Assembly (NCBI RefSeq): GCF_000298195.1
Contig: NZ_BAHC01000069.1
Span: 59,716 to 123,715 of the forward strand
Direction of reading: 5' to 3'
Origin: Gordonia rhizosphera NBRC 16068
Lineage (GTDB): Bacteria; Actinomycetota; Actinomycetes; Mycobacteriales; Mycobacteriaceae
DNA: 64,000 nt
Made by a program: the position numbers and the translations under genes. The notes beneath the pieces were generated by a model. It searched no databases. It saw only the letters and a list, made by a program, of their open reading frames with translations, and had not been told where the DNA came from. Positions 1 through 8,359 of the stretch are shown piece after piece. Numbering within the stretch: the stretch's first letter is position 1; each line of letters begins with the position of its first letter.

Positions 1-917
1 CGGATCGACGGCAACGGCACCGGGCTCAATTGACGGTCACGGCCGCGTAACCGTCCGTGTGGGAAGGCCAGCAGCGCCAGCAGAAGCAAGATCGCGGGTG
101 CCGCCAGCCGAATCCCGGGCAGGAACTGGTTCTGCGGGAGGTAGCCGGTCAGATAGCTCTCCATGCAACCCACCACCACCGCACCGACGAAGGTGAGCGG
201 CAGACTCTTCAGGCGCCCAAATATTGCTGCGGCATAGGCACTCACGATGACCAGGGACAGCGACATCGCATCCAGCGCAACGGCCGGCGCGATCAGGACG
301 CCACCGACGGCCGCGAGCTCGAGACCGAGGACCCATGCAATTCTGTTGGCGCGGACCGGATCCGCACCTGTGATCGCGACAAGCGACCGGTCGTCGACGG
401 TGGCCCGCATCTCGGTACCCGTGCGGGTCTGCAGCAGCAGCACTCGCAGGCCCAGCGCCACGACAACCGCCACACCCATCGTCAACGCCTGATGCCAGGT
501 GACCGTGGCCCCAAAGACGTGGAAGGGTTCGCGATCGGCAAGGAACATGGGCAGATTGCGCGGTTCGTTCGGATCCCACACCCATCGGGCCACGGCGATC
601 AGTCCGCTCAGCAGCGCGATGGTCATGACCAGTTTCTCGGCCTCCCCCAGTACCTGCGCGGGGCGCATGGCCATCTCGACCAGGAGCCCGAACGCCGGCG
701 TGAGAATGCCGAGAACGACGACGAGCGACAGCCAGACCGGCCAGCCCCAACCCGCACTGAACTGCCAGTAGGTGAACGCCGCCATCATGCCCACCGCACC
801 GTGTGCGAAGTTGAAGACGCCGGTGGTCGTGTAGGTGACCACCAGCCCGCCGCTGATCACCGCGTAGATCGCGGCGGTGCTGAGGCCGACCACCCCATAG
901 GCGAGGAATTGTTCCAT
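1..917 (-). CDS. Branched-chain amino acid-type ABC transporter permease (LivH family), 3' end cut by window
   Basis: Inner-membrane permease of an importer of the branched-chain amino acid/organic acid (HAAT) class. The frame is open from the ATG at 917 to the window edge, giving 305 codons. The N-terminus is hydrophobic and carries the LivH-like stretch FNFAHGAVGMM near residues 34-44, followed by several transmembrane helices. The ATG overlaps the TAA stop of the binding-protein gene by one base, so the two are translationally coupled. The rest of the transporter (LivM, LivG, LivF) would lie to the left, outside the window. The substrate is unknown. Position next to the degradation locus suggests uptake of the compound degraded there, which is inference. 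Confidence 0.85.
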   Translation of the reverse strand, partial: MEQFLAYGVVGLSTAAIYAVISGGLVVTYTTTGVFNFAHGAVGMMAAFTYWQFSAGWGWPVWLSLVVVLGILTPAFGLLVEMAMRPAQVLGEAEKLVMTIALLSGLIAVARWVWDPNEPRNLPMFLADREPFHVFGATVTWHQALTMGVAVVVALGLRVLLLQTRTGTEMRATVDDRSLVAITGADPVRANRIAWVLGLELAAVGGVLIAPAVALDAMSLSLVIVSAYAAAIFGRLKSLPLTFVGAVVVGCMESYLTGYLPQNQFLPGIRLAAPAILLLLALLAFPHGRLRGRDRQLSPVPLPSI

Positions 918-2302
918 TACTTCAGGTCACTCGAACTCTTGCCGACGTCCGCCAGCGTCACCCCGCTGCCGTAGTCGGCAGTGGTCTTCTTGACGGGGAT
1001 GTTGCAGCGGTATGGGCCGTTATCGGGTTTGAAGTCGGCGGCCTGCCAGCCGTTGGCCGTCGCCTGCTCGACGTTGAAGCACGGCGACGGAGCCGCGCCC
1101 GGCGTCAAGTCCTGGGCGGCCTGCAGGCCACCTGCTGTCCAGGCGGTCTCCTTGACGGCTGTGTCATACAGGCATTTGCGGGTCAGATCGCTACCGCAGC
1201 TCGCGGCCGACTTGGCGAAGAGCAACCACGAGGAGAAGGCGCGCACTGCCGGGGTCGTGAGTGCCACGTCCGGGGCATATGTCGCGTAGAGCTTCTTGAG
1301 GTCCTCCATCGCGGGCTCGGTGCTCTCATTGGGCAGGACACCACTCAGATCGACGAGATTGTTCTGCTTCTCGGCCGATGGACCGAGCAGGTCGAGGAAG
1401 GGCTGCCCATATGCGTTGTTGGTCGGGTCGATCCAGTCGAGCTTGTAGTTCATGCCGCTCAGGACACTCTCGAGCTTGGCGAGCTGCTTGTACTCGCCGT
1501 AGAAGATCAGACCCTTGACGCCTTTGTTCTTGATGGACTGCGCGTACGGCGTCCAGTCGGAGACACCCGAGGCCGGATAGAGGTCGTTGTAGACGAACTT
1601 GCCGCCGGCTGCTTCGACCGACTCGACCTGCATTTCTCCGAGCACCTTCGTCACCGGCGAGTCACCGTTGATGATGCCCACCTTGTCGGCGGAGTCCGGG
1701 TATGCATCGTTCACCAGCCAGTACCGGAACTGGTAGTAGGGCATGTATCCCAGCTTCTGGGCCGGCGCGGCCTGGACCAGGAGGTCGGATCCCAGTTCGG
1801 CAACCTGTGAGGTCTGTGCGGCGAAGTTGGGCAACAGACAGCCCAGACGTTCCTTGGTGCCGAGCCCATCGAGGGCCGCACCCCCGCCCACGAGAGCGAA
1901 GTCCTCCTTGCAGGCCGCTGTCACCGCCGGCCGGACCGCCATGAACCGGGTGTCGTGGACGGTCGCGACGAGCTTGCGGCCGTTGATGCCACCGTTGTCG
2001 TTGCACCAGGCGGTGAAGACCTTTGCGGCATCACCGAATTCCGAATTCTTGGTGAACCCGACATCGGACATCACGCCGATGCTGATCTGATCATCGGTGA
2101 CACCCAGCGCAGTTGCCCCCTTGGCAGAGCCATCCTGACAGACATCGGACAGATCCCCGAAGCTGCTCGAGACCGCCGACGAGCCGGAGCCACCACCGGC
2201 GGCCGACTCTTCACTCCCGCCGCCGTTGTCGCTTCGACCGCTGCAACCGGCGACGAATGCGACGATCACGATCAGCGCCGCCAAGATTCGTTGTGGTCTC
2301 AC
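917..2302 (-). CDS. ABC transporter substrate-binding lipoprotein (LivK/Peripla_BP_6 type)
   Basis: A 461-aa extracytoplasmic solute-binding protein. It begins with a lipoprotein signal whose lipobox is VAGC, with Cys20 the expected lipidated residue, followed by a Ser/Gly-rich linker to about residue 55. The type I periplasmic binding fold starts at DDQISIGVMSDVGF. The GTG start has GAGGAGA 5 bases upstream. It is the first gene of a minus-strand operon with the LivH-type permease (TAATG overlap). It diverges from the catabolic operon starting at 2642. Such proteins in actinomycetes often bind aromatic acids or steroid-like carboxylates rather than amino acids. The ligand here cannot be read from the sequence. 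Confidence 0.85.
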   Translation of the reverse strand: MRPQRILAALIVIVAFVAGCSGRSDNGGGSEESAAGGGSGSSAVSSSFGDLSDVCQDGSAKGATALGVTDDQISIGVMSDVGFTKNSEFGDAAKVFTAWCNDNGGINGRKLVATVHDTRFMAVRPAVTAACKEDFALVGGGAALDGLGTKERLGCLLPNFAAQTSQVAELGSDLLVQAAPAQKLGYMPYYQFRYWLVNDAYPDSADKVGIINGDSPVTKVLGEMQVESVEAAGGKFVYNDLYPASGVSDWTPYAQSIKNKGVKGLIFYGEYKQLAKLESVLSGMNYKLDWIDPTNNAYGQPFLDLLGPSAEKQNNLVDLSGVLPNESTEPAMEDLKKLYATYAPDVALTTPAVRAFSSWLLFAKSAASCGSDLTRKCLYDTAVKETAWTAGGLQAAQDLTPGAAPSPCFNVEQATANGWQAADFKPDNGPYRCNIPVKKTTADYGSGVTLADVGKSSSDLK

Positions 2303-2641
2303 CTGATTCTCCTCATTGCCATCCCCGGGCTGACGGCCCGCAAGGACCTCCGAGCGCTCGCGACGGCCACCATCGCGCGCAATTACAATCGTGCTCTCAA
2401 TCTAGGAAACTATCTTCTCACAATTGAAGAATCAACCGGTTCGACGATCTGCGTCACGGGACGCGTGCAGTGTGTCCTGGCGTCGCCGCGAACCACCTCC
2501 CGAGATCTTCTATCCAACACGACGACAGGTCGTCAACCAGTCTGATTCCGCAAACGGATTGACTGCGCGGGCGTCTCATGGAAATCTAGTATTCGTCTAT
2601 GAGAATCTAATTCTCGGCTGATCCGAGAGAGGAGGGGAACG
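2303..2641. promoter_or_regulatory. Divergent promoter region, transporter versus catabolic operon
   Basis: A 339-bp gene-free stretch between the binding-protein gene (minus) and the first catabolic operon (plus). It is locally AT-richer than its surroundings. The only clear element is the operator at 2601-2615. Loose TTCTC and AAGAA words near 2414-2430 do not form the regulon palindrome. No small ORF with a convincing ribosome site was seen. Confidence 0.6.
2601..2615. promoter_or_regulatory. Regulon operator site a (GAGAAT-CTA-ATTCTC)
   Basis: Perfect inverted repeat of 6-bp arms with a 3-bp spacer, 26 bp before the ATG at 2642 and just before the GAGAGGAGGGGA ribosome site. The same element occurs at 12102, 12892, 17485, 23304 and 28903, with a three-half-site variant at 8962. 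It is the right size and symmetry for a TetR-family dimer. Confidence 0.75.
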
Positions 2642-3190
2642 ATGCGCCTGTCGCCGCTACCGGCCGACGAGTGGGACGACGAGGTCGACGCCGCACTGGC
2701 CGGAATGCTGCCGAAGCGTCGGCGGAACCCCCAGGGCGCCGGCAACGCCCTGGCGACGATGGTCCGACACCCCGGGCTGACCCGGTCGTTCATGCCGTTC
2801 AATGCCCACTTGTTGTTCGGATCGACGCTGTCCGCGCGGACCCGGGAACTGGCGATACTCCGCGTCGCAACATTGCGGAACAGTCCGTACGAGGTCGAGC
2901 ACCACACCGCCATGGGCCTCGCCGCGGGCCTCACCCTCGAGGAGATCGAGGACGCCCAACGCGGCGCGGCCCACGATTCGGTCGATCAGCTGATCCTCGA
3001 CGCGACCACAGAATTGGACCGCGAGTCCACCATCTCCGACGCCACGTGGGCAGCGCTGAGTGAGCACCTCGACGAGCGACAACTCATCGACCTCGTCTTC
3101 ACCGTCGGCACCTACGCAACGCTGGCCATCGCATTCAACACGTTCGGCATCGAGCCGGATCGCGAACTAGAGCCCGAATACGAAAGGTAG
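2642..3190 (+). CDS. Carboxymuconolactone decarboxylase-family protein (AhpD-like fold)
   Basis: A 182-aa CMD-fold protein. The conserved core is RTRELAILRVATLRNSPYEVEHH (residues ~66-88), the family region that contains CxxC in AhpD peroxidases. Here no CxxC is present, and the E-V-E-H-H sequence instead resembles the decarboxylase/lyase branch. It is the first gene of a seven-gene plus-strand operon and is followed after 4 bases by the Rieske oxygenase. Start ATG with GAGAGGAGGGG just upstream. CMD proteins are common beside actinobacterial ring-degradation genes without a proven reaction. An accessory lyase or isomerase role is plausible but unproven. Confidence 0.75.
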   Translation: MRLSPLPADEWDDEVDAALAGMLPKRRRNPQGAGNALATMVRHPGLTRSFMPFNAHLLFGSTLSARTRELAILRVATLRNSPYEVEHHTAMGLAAGLTLEEIEDAQRGAAHDSVDQLILDATTELDRESTISDATWAALSEHLDERQLIDLVFTVGTYATLAIAFNTFGIEPDRELEPEYER

Positions 3191-3194
3191 ATCG

Positions 3195-4466
3195 TTGGCA
3201 CATTTCAAGAAACCCGATGCCGGAAGCTGGACAGAGAACTTCCCCGATCTCGGCACCGCGCCGGTGGACTACACGGACTCCATCGATCCCGAGTTCTACG
3301 AGAAGGAACGCGAAGCCATCTTCCGCAAGTCGTGGCTCAACGTCGGTCGCGTGGAGCGTCTGCCCAGGAAGGGCAGCTACTTCACCAAGGAACTCCCGGT
3401 CATCAACACCTCGCTGATCATCGTCAAGGGCAAGGACGAGGTGGTGCGCGCCTTCCACAACGTGTGCCGTCATCGGGGCAACAAGCTGGTCTGGGACGAC
3501 TATCCGAACGAGGAGACCTCGGGCACCTGCCGGCAGTTCACCTGTAAGTACCACGCGTGGCGGTACAGCCTCGAAGGCGACCTGACCTTCGTCCAGCAGG
3601 AAGGCGAGTTCTTCGACCTCGACAAGAACGAGTTCGGGCTGAAGTCGGTGCGCTGCGAGGTGTGGGAGGGATTCATCTTCATCAACCTCGATCCCGCGGC
3701 CCAGGCGTTGACAGACTACCTCGGTGACTACGGGAAGGGACTTGAAGGCTATCCCTTCCACGAGATGACCGAGGTGTACAGCTACCGCGCCGAGATCGGA
3801 AGCAACTGGAAGCTGTTCATCGACGCGTTCGCCGAGTTCTATCACGCGCCCGTCCTGCATCAGAAGCAGGCGGTCAAGGACGAGGCCGACAAACTGATGA
3901 AGGTCGGATTCGAAGCGCTGCACTACGATCTGCAGAGCCCACACTCGATGATCTCGGCGTGGGGCGGGATGTCCCCGCCCAAGGACCTCGAGATGGTGAA
4001 GCCCATCGAACGGGGGTTGCGGTCCGGCCTGTTCGGCCCATGGGACCGACCCGACATCGACGGTCTCGACCCGCTGCCGCCGGCCATCAACCCCGCAGGC
4101 GCCGTACCGTGGGGGGTCGACGAGTTCGAGTTCTTCCCGAACATGTCGCTGCTGATCTGGGCGCCGGGCTGGTACCTCACCTACCACTACTGGCCCACCT
4201 CGGTGAACCGGCACATCTTCGAGGCGAATCTCTACTTCGTGCCCCCGAAGAACGTCCGCGAGCGCCTCGCCCAGGAACTGGCCGCGGTCACCTTCAAGGA
4301 ATACGCGCTCCAGGACGCGAACACCCTCGAGGCGACCCAGAAGATGCTGGAAACCCGAACCGTCACCGAATTCCCCCTGTGCGACCAGGAGATCCTGCTG
4401 CGCCACCTGCACAAGATGGCCGTCGACCACGTGAAGGAGTACGAAAATGCCGAAGTTGCCAGCTGA
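3195..4466 (+). CDS. Rieske non-heme iron oxygenase, alpha subunit
   Basis: A 423-aa ring-hydroxylating or monooxygenase-type alpha subunit. The Rieske [2Fe-2S] ligands are visible as C91-x-H93 and C117-x2-H120. The catalytic iron motif is E214-x2-H217-x4-H222 (EFYHAPVLH). The acid that bridges electron flow is therefore Glu rather than the usual Asp, as is known for carnitine oxygenase CntA. The start is TTG with AAAGG about 8 bases upstream, and no better start exists. Electrons probably come from the KshB-like reductase at 23373, the only such reductase in the locus. No classical beta subunit is adjacent, although the SnoaL-like gene at 5971 has that fold. Substrate unknown. Confidence 0.85.
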   Translation: MAHFKKPDAGSWTENFPDLGTAPVDYTDSIDPEFYEKEREAIFRKSWLNVGRVERLPRKGSYFTKELPVINTSLIIVKGKDEVVRAFHNVCRHRGNKLVWDDYPNEETSGTCRQFTCKYHAWRYSLEGDLTFVQQEGEFFDLDKNEFGLKSVRCEVWEGFIFINLDPAAQALTDYLGDYGKGLEGYPFHEMTEVYSYRAEIGSNWKLFIDAFAEFYHAPVLHQKQAVKDEADKLMKVGFEALHYDLQSPHSMISAWGGMSPPKDLEMVKPIERGLRSGLFGPWDRPDIDGLDPLPPAINPAGAVPWGVDEFEFFPNMSLLIWAPGWYLTYHYWPTSVNRHIFEANLYFVPPKNVRERLAQELAAVTFKEYALQDANTLEATQKMLETRTVTEFPLCDQEILLRHLHKMAVDHVKEYENAEVAS

Positions 4467-4773
4467 GTTCGCCGACCTGGAGAAGTTCTCCGACTGGTGC
4501 CTCGCCACCGAACCGGAGCGGTACGCGAAGCGCCTCGCATCGACGATGGAGGAGATGCAGGCGTTCTATGATGCGGCAATACCGCGTCTGGAGGACGCAT
4601 GCGTGTTCGGTGACAAGTTCCAGCTCGACGATCTGCCGGACGACGTCCGGGCGCTGGTGCACCTGATGCAGTCGCTCGTGATGGTGTCGTTCCCGGTGGA
4701 GGTCTGGAAGCAGGCCCGTGTTCCGGACAGCGGAGCCGCGTGGGCCGAACTCATCACCGAACCGGTGGTCTGA
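4447..4773 (+). CDS. Small conserved-looking protein of unknown function
   Basis: A 108-aa acidic protein, MPKLPAEF to TEPVV, with no family I recognise. It starts 20 bases inside the Rieske gene and its TGA overlaps the ATG of the next gene, so it is firmly embedded in the operon. Codon usage matches its neighbours. It looks alpha-helical, has a single Cys near residue 18 and another near 51, and has no transmembrane segment or signal peptide. Position directly after the oxygenase suggests an accessory or assembly subunit, but that is inference. It is not a typical ring-hydroxylating beta subunit, which would be about 160-180 aa with an NTF2 fold. Confidence 0.65.
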   Translation: MPKLPAEFADLEKFSDWCLATEPERYAKRLASTMEEMQAFYDAAIPRLEDACVFGDKFQLDDLPDDVRALVHLMQSLVMVSFPVEVWKQARVPDSGAAWAELITEPVV

Positions 4774-5984
4774 TGATCTGTCTGAAGGCAGCCGGTGTGG
4801 TCGACGTCGACGCGGGCGAGCTCGTCACCCCGGGCATCGTGCGCGTCGACGGCGACCGGATCGTCGGCGTCGGGGGGGAGCCGGACGGCGAGGTCATCGA
4901 CCTCGGCGACAACATACTCCTTCCCGGGCTGATGGACATGGAGGTGAACCTGCTGATGGGCGGGCGCGGGGAACGCCCTGTCTACTCCACGGTGCAGGAC
5001 GATCCCCCGACCCGGATGCTGCGTGCGGTGGGCAATGCGCGCCGCACGTTGCGCGCCGGTTTCACGACGGTCCGCAATCTCGGTCTGTTCGTGAAGACCG
5101 GCGGCTATCTCCTCGACGTCGCGCTGGGCAAGGCGATCGACAAGGGCTGGATCGACGGGCCACGGATCGTTCCCGCGGGCCATGCCATCACCCCGACCGG
5201 CGGACATCTCGATCCCACCATGTTCGCCGCGTTCGCACCGCACATCATGGATCTGACCCTCGAGGAGGGTATCGCCAACGGCGTCGACGAGGTCCGAAAG
5301 GCGGTGCGGTATCAGATCAAACACGGTGCACAGCTGATCAAGGTCTGCGTGTCCGGTGGCGTCATGTCCCTCACCGGACCACCCGGCGCACAGCACTACT
5401 CCTTCGACGAACTGTGTGCGATCGTGGACGAGGCGCATCGTCGTGGTCTGCGGGTGGCATCGCACACCCATGGCGCCGAGGCGGTCAAGGAAGCCGTCCG
5501 CGCGGGGATCGACTGCATCGAGCACGGATTCCTCATGGACGACGAGGCGATCAAGACGCTGGTCGCCAACGACACCTTCCTGGTACCGACGACGCGTCTG
5601 GCCGACGCGATGGACGTCTCGCACTCCCCTCCCGAGTTGCAGGAGAAGGCCGCCGAGATGTTTCCGAAGGCCAGGATCTCGGTCAAGAAGGCCTACGACG
5701 CAGGTGTCAAGATCGCGGTCGGCACCGATGCGCCGGCCATCCCGCACGGAAAGAACGCCGACGAACTCGTAGCACTCGTGGAACGCGGCATGCCCGAAGA
5801 CGCCGTGTTGCGTGCCGCCACCGCCACCGCCGCCGAATTGATCCAGGTCGACGATCGCGGACGAATCGCCGAGGGCCTGCTCGCGGACATCGTCGCTGTA
5901 CCAGGAAATCCCCTCGAGGACATCACGGTGACCCAGGATGTCCGCTTCGTGATGAAAGGCGGCAAGGTCTATGTCCAGAACTGA
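4773..5984 (+). CDS. Amidohydrolase-superfamily protein (imidazolonepropionase/prolidase-like) with altered HxH
   Basis: A 403-aa amidohydrolase-fold protein. Expected landmarks are the beta-sandwich N-terminus, PGLMDMEVNL at 51-60, a lysine in LIKVCVSGG (K190, normally carbamylated), H231/H233 (ASHTHG), H251 (EHG) and D319 (VGTDAP). The first metal-binding motif, normally H-x-H in a GLIDxHxH context, reads E57-V-N59. The alpha/beta binuclear site is therefore altered. Either this subfamily uses one metal or different ligands, or it is not hydrolytic. ATG overlaps the upstream stop (TGATG). Possible roles are lactone, amide or C-C bond hydrolysis of a ring-cleavage product. Confidence 0.7.
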   Translation: MICLKAAGVVDVDAGELVTPGIVRVDGDRIVGVGGEPDGEVIDLGDNILLPGLMDMEVNLLMGGRGERPVYSTVQDDPPTRMLRAVGNARRTLRAGFTTVRNLGLFVKTGGYLLDVALGKAIDKGWIDGPRIVPAGHAITPTGGHLDPTMFAAFAPHIMDLTLEEGIANGVDEVRKAVRYQIKHGAQLIKVCVSGGVMSLTGPPGAQHYSFDELCAIVDEAHRRGLRVASHTHGAEAVKEAVRAGIDCIEHGFLMDDEAIKTLVANDTFLVPTTRLADAMDVSHSPPELQEKAAEMFPKARISVKKAYDAGVKIAVGTDAPAIPHGKNADELVALVERGMPEDAVLRAATATAAELIQVDDRGRIAEGLLADIVAVPGNPLEDITVTQDVRFVMKGGKVYVQN

Positions 5985-6390
5985 CGACATCATCGAGATC
6001 GAGCAACTGCTCGCGAAATACGCGGTCACGATGACGAAGGGCGACACCGACGGTGTCGTCTCCGTGTTCACGCCGGACGGGACGTACAGCGCCTTCGGCG
6101 AGGTCTATCCGCTCGACCAGTTTCCCATCCTCGTCGCGGCAGCCCCCAAGGGACTCTTCATGACCGGCGCGTCGCTGATCGACTTCGACGACGACGCCAA
6201 CGCCACCGGTACACAACCGCTCTGCTTCATCGACCACACGCAGCAGGACATCCGCATCGGCTACTACAACGACACTTACGTCCGGACCACCGACGGCTGG
6301 CGACTACGAACGCGGGCCATGACGTTCATCCGCCGCAGCGGCGAGCACAATTCCGGTCGGCCGCACGCGATCCCGCTGAGCGGGGAATGA
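5971..6390 (+). CDS. SnoaL-like / NTF2-fold protein
   Basis: A 139-aa protein of the SnoaL-4 type (cone-shaped alpha+beta barrel), with the typical start IEIEQLLAKYAVTMTKGD and VVSVFTPDGTYSAFG. The family includes ketosteroid isomerase-like enzymes, polyketide cyclases and ring-hydroxylating beta subunits. The ATG lies 14 bases inside the preceding amidohydrolase gene, and its stop overlaps the next start (ATGA), so it is co-translated. It may be an isomerase/hydratase of the pathway or a structural partner of the Rieske subunit upstream. No catalytic residue pattern decides between these. Confidence 0.75.
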   Translation: MSRTDDIIEIEQLLAKYAVTMTKGDTDGVVSVFTPDGTYSAFGEVYPLDQFPILVAAAPKGLFMTGASLIDFDDDANATGTQPLCFIDHTQQDIRIGYYNDTYVRTTDGWRLRTRAMTFIRRSGEHNSGRPHAIPLSGE

Positions 6391-7484
6391 ACAACGCCGA
6401 GTTCCGGGCGGGGGTCCGCGAGTGGCTCGACAGCCACGATCTCGCGCCCGGGAACGACCACGCGTTCGACGCCCAGGTGGCCCAGCTCTCGCGGGTCCGC
6501 AGGGCACTCTTCGACGCCGGCTGGATGCGGTACGGCTGGCCGGAAAAGGTCGGGGGGCTCGGAGGGCCGACAGTCCTCCGAGCCATCCTCGGCGAGGAGG
6601 TCGCCACTCGGAATCTCGCGGAGCCGGGCATCTACTCGATGATCGAGGTCCTCGCTCCGACGATGATCTCTTACGCCCGACCGGATCTGGCCGCCGAGTT
6701 GGTACCGCGCCTCCTCAACGGCGACGAGCAGTGGTGTCAGGGGTTCTCCGAGCCCGGTTCGGGAAGCGATCTGGCGTCACTGAGCACCCGCGCCACCCCG
6801 GCCGGGAACACTTGGATCATCAACGGACAGAAGGTGTGGACGAGCCTCGCACAATTCGCCCAGCGGTGTGTCCTACTGACCCGGACCGGCCCGGGTCACG
6901 AGGGCATCACCGCCTTCTTCGTCGACATGGACTCACCCGGCATCACGGTGCGACCACTCCGCACCATGCACGGCGTCGACGAGTTCGCCGAGGTCTTCTT
7001 CGATGACGTCGAGGTCCCGGCCGACCGGATGCTGGGCCGGCCCGGAGACGGATGGCGACTCGCCATGGACCTTCTCCCCCATGAACGGTCCACGTGCTTC
7101 TGGCACCGCATCGCCTACCTCTACGCGACACTGGACAAGGCTGTGCAGCAAGCAGATCCCTCCGATGATCTCGACCTCGGCGCCGCCTATCTCGCGGTCC
7201 ACACCGTGCGCTGCCGCTCGTACGCCACCCAGCAACGACTCGCCGACGGCGGCCGACTCGGACCGGAGACCTCGGTCGACAAGGTGCTGTTGGCCACGGC
7301 CGAGCAACAGCTGTTCGACACCTACCGTGAGCTGAGCCCGGGTTCGGTCGAGTGGTCGGATCCAGTACTGCGGTCGGAGTTCCTCTATTCGCGTGCCGCC
7401 ACGATCTACGGTGGAACCGCCGAGATACAGCGGAACATCATCGCGCGCCGGCTCCTCGACCTCGGGAAGGGTGACAGTGGATAG
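6387..7484 (+). CDS. Acyl-CoA dehydrogenase, FAD-binding partner of a heteromeric pair
   Basis: A 365-aa ACAD. Family landmarks are WCQGFSEPGSGSDLASL near 116-132, INGQKVWTSLA near 150, and the C-terminal FAD/tetramer signature YGGTAEIQRNIIARRLL near 342-358. It is followed, with an 8-bp overlap, by a second and much shorter ACAD-like gene. Such adjacent unequal FadE pairs form alpha2beta2 heterotetramers in steroid side-chain degradation (FadE28-FadE29 type) and act on bulky polycyclic acyl-CoAs. This is the first of three such pairs in the locus. Substrate unknown; a cyclic acyl-CoA is inferred. Confidence 0.85.
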   Translation: MNNAEFRAGVREWLDSHDLAPGNDHAFDAQVAQLSRVRRALFDAGWMRYGWPEKVGGLGGPTVLRAILGEEVATRNLAEPGIYSMIEVLAPTMISYARPDLAAELVPRLLNGDEQWCQGFSEPGSGSDLASLSTRATPAGNTWIINGQKVWTSLAQFAQRCVLLTRTGPGHEGITAFFVDMDSPGITVRPLRTMHGVDEFAEVFFDDVEVPADRMLGRPGDGWRLAMDLLPHERSTCFWHRIAYLYATLDKAVQQADPSDDLDLGAAYLAVHTVRCRSYATQQRLADGGRLGPETSVDKVLLATAEQQLFDTYRELSPGSVEWSDPVLRSEFLYSRAATIYGGTAEIQRNIIARRLLDLGKGDSG

Positions 7485-8262
7485 TCACGAGCAGAAACTC
7501 CTCGCCGACACGCTGCGCACGACGATGGCGACGAATACGGGGCCACTCCTCGACAAGGCGCTCGATGAGCTCGGCTGGCCGGATATGCTGACCGACTGCC
7601 CCGAGATCGCAATCCCATTGGTGTTCCGCCTCCTCGGCGAAACCGGAAGTCACGCGTCCAGCCTCAACGACGTGGTCGCACTGGAACTCGGCGAGGATGC
7701 AGATTCCGTTGTCCCGCTTCCGTTCGCGGGCGGTCTGTGGGTGCAGTGGTGTCGTGACGACACAGCACCTCATGACTCCATCGACCCGGAACTCCCCCTG
7801 CGCGAGGTCGCCGCCGGTGCGGACGTCCCGCTGACCACCGCCCGCATCGCACTCGGGTGGTGGCTGGTCGGAACGAGCCGCGCCATGCTCGACCTGGCCC
7901 GTGGTCATGCCCTCGCCCGGACCCAGTTCGGTCGGCCCATCGCGGCGTTTCAGGCCGTCCGGCATCGTCTGGCGGAATCCCTGGTGGCGATCGAGGGAGC
8001 CGAGGCAACGCTGCTCTGCACGAGTGACAACGTGGGCGCCCTGCTCGCCAAGGCGGCCGCCGGGCGCGCCGCCCTCACCACCGTGAGGCACTGCCAACAG
8101 GTGTTGGGCGGCATCGGATTCACCGCAGAGCACCCATTTCAGAGTCACGCACGCCGCGTGTGGATGCTCGACTCATTGGCCGGATCCAGCCGCGAACTCA
8201 CCCGCGACGCCGGTGCACTGCTCCGCGCACGAGGTCGAGCACCGCGACTCGTCGATCTCTGA
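7477..8262 (+). CDS. Short acyl-CoA dehydrogenase-like beta partner
   Basis: A 261-aa protein from the GTG at 7477 (GGAAGG 8 bases upstream; another GTG at 7471 is possible). Only the C-terminal helical ACAD domain is clear: ARTQFGRPIAAFQAVRHRLAE near 146-166 and QVLGGIGFTAEHPF near 207-220. The N-terminal and middle beta domains are strongly reduced compared with the roughly 300-370 aa of usual beta partners such as FadE29 or FadE32. It lacks the YGGTxEIQ signature, as expected of the non-FAD-anchoring subunit. It is the last gene of the first operon and ends before a strong hairpin. Confidence 0.75.
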   Translation: MDSHEQKLLADTLRTTMATNTGPLLDKALDELGWPDMLTDCPEIAIPLVFRLLGETGSHASSLNDVVALELGEDADSVVPLPFAGGLWVQWCRDDTAPHDSIDPELPLREVAAGADVPLTTARIALGWWLVGTSRAMLDLARGHALARTQFGRPIAAFQAVRHRLAESLVAIEGAEATLLCTSDNVGALLAKAAAGRAALTTVRHCQQVLGGIGFTAEHPFQSHARRVWMLDSLAGSSRELTRDAGALLRARGRAPRLVDL

Positions 8263-8312
8263 TCACAACGACCGCCTCCGACACCACCGCCGACACCACC
8301 GCGAACAGCCGT

Positions 8313-8340
8313 GAGGCCTGCCTCGGAAGAGGCCGGCCTC
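8313..8340. terminator. Hairpin between convergent genes
   Basis: Two 12-base arms (8313-8324 and 8329-8340) pair with one mismatch around a GGAA tetraloop. It lies between the end of the first catabolic operon at 8262 and the end of the convergent lipoprotein gene at 8360. There is no U-tract, which is common for actinobacterial terminators, so it could stop transcription from both sides. Confidence 0.65.
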
Positions 8341-8359
8341 AACGCTTTCCGACGTCGCG

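Noticed and set aside
57..974. Plus-strand open frame of about 305 codons at the left edge
   Set aside because: It is antisense to the LivH-type permease, whose minus-strand translation has the conserved FNFAHG region and hydrophobic helices.
2409..2430. TTCTC...AAGAA words as an operator for the ABC transporter genes
   Set aside because: Arms are incomplete and spacing differs from the six palindromes; no clear dyad.
3135..4508. Long minus-strand open frame (about 457 codons) opposite the Rieske gene
   Set aside because: Its protein shows no family motif and uses the complement of a gene with clear Rieske and iron ligands; GC-rich DNA produces such antisense frames.
4566..6071. Minus-strand open frame of about 501 codons opposite the amidohydrolase
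   Set aside because: Low-complexity antisense translation; the plus-strand gene overlaps its neighbours in the operon style of the locus.
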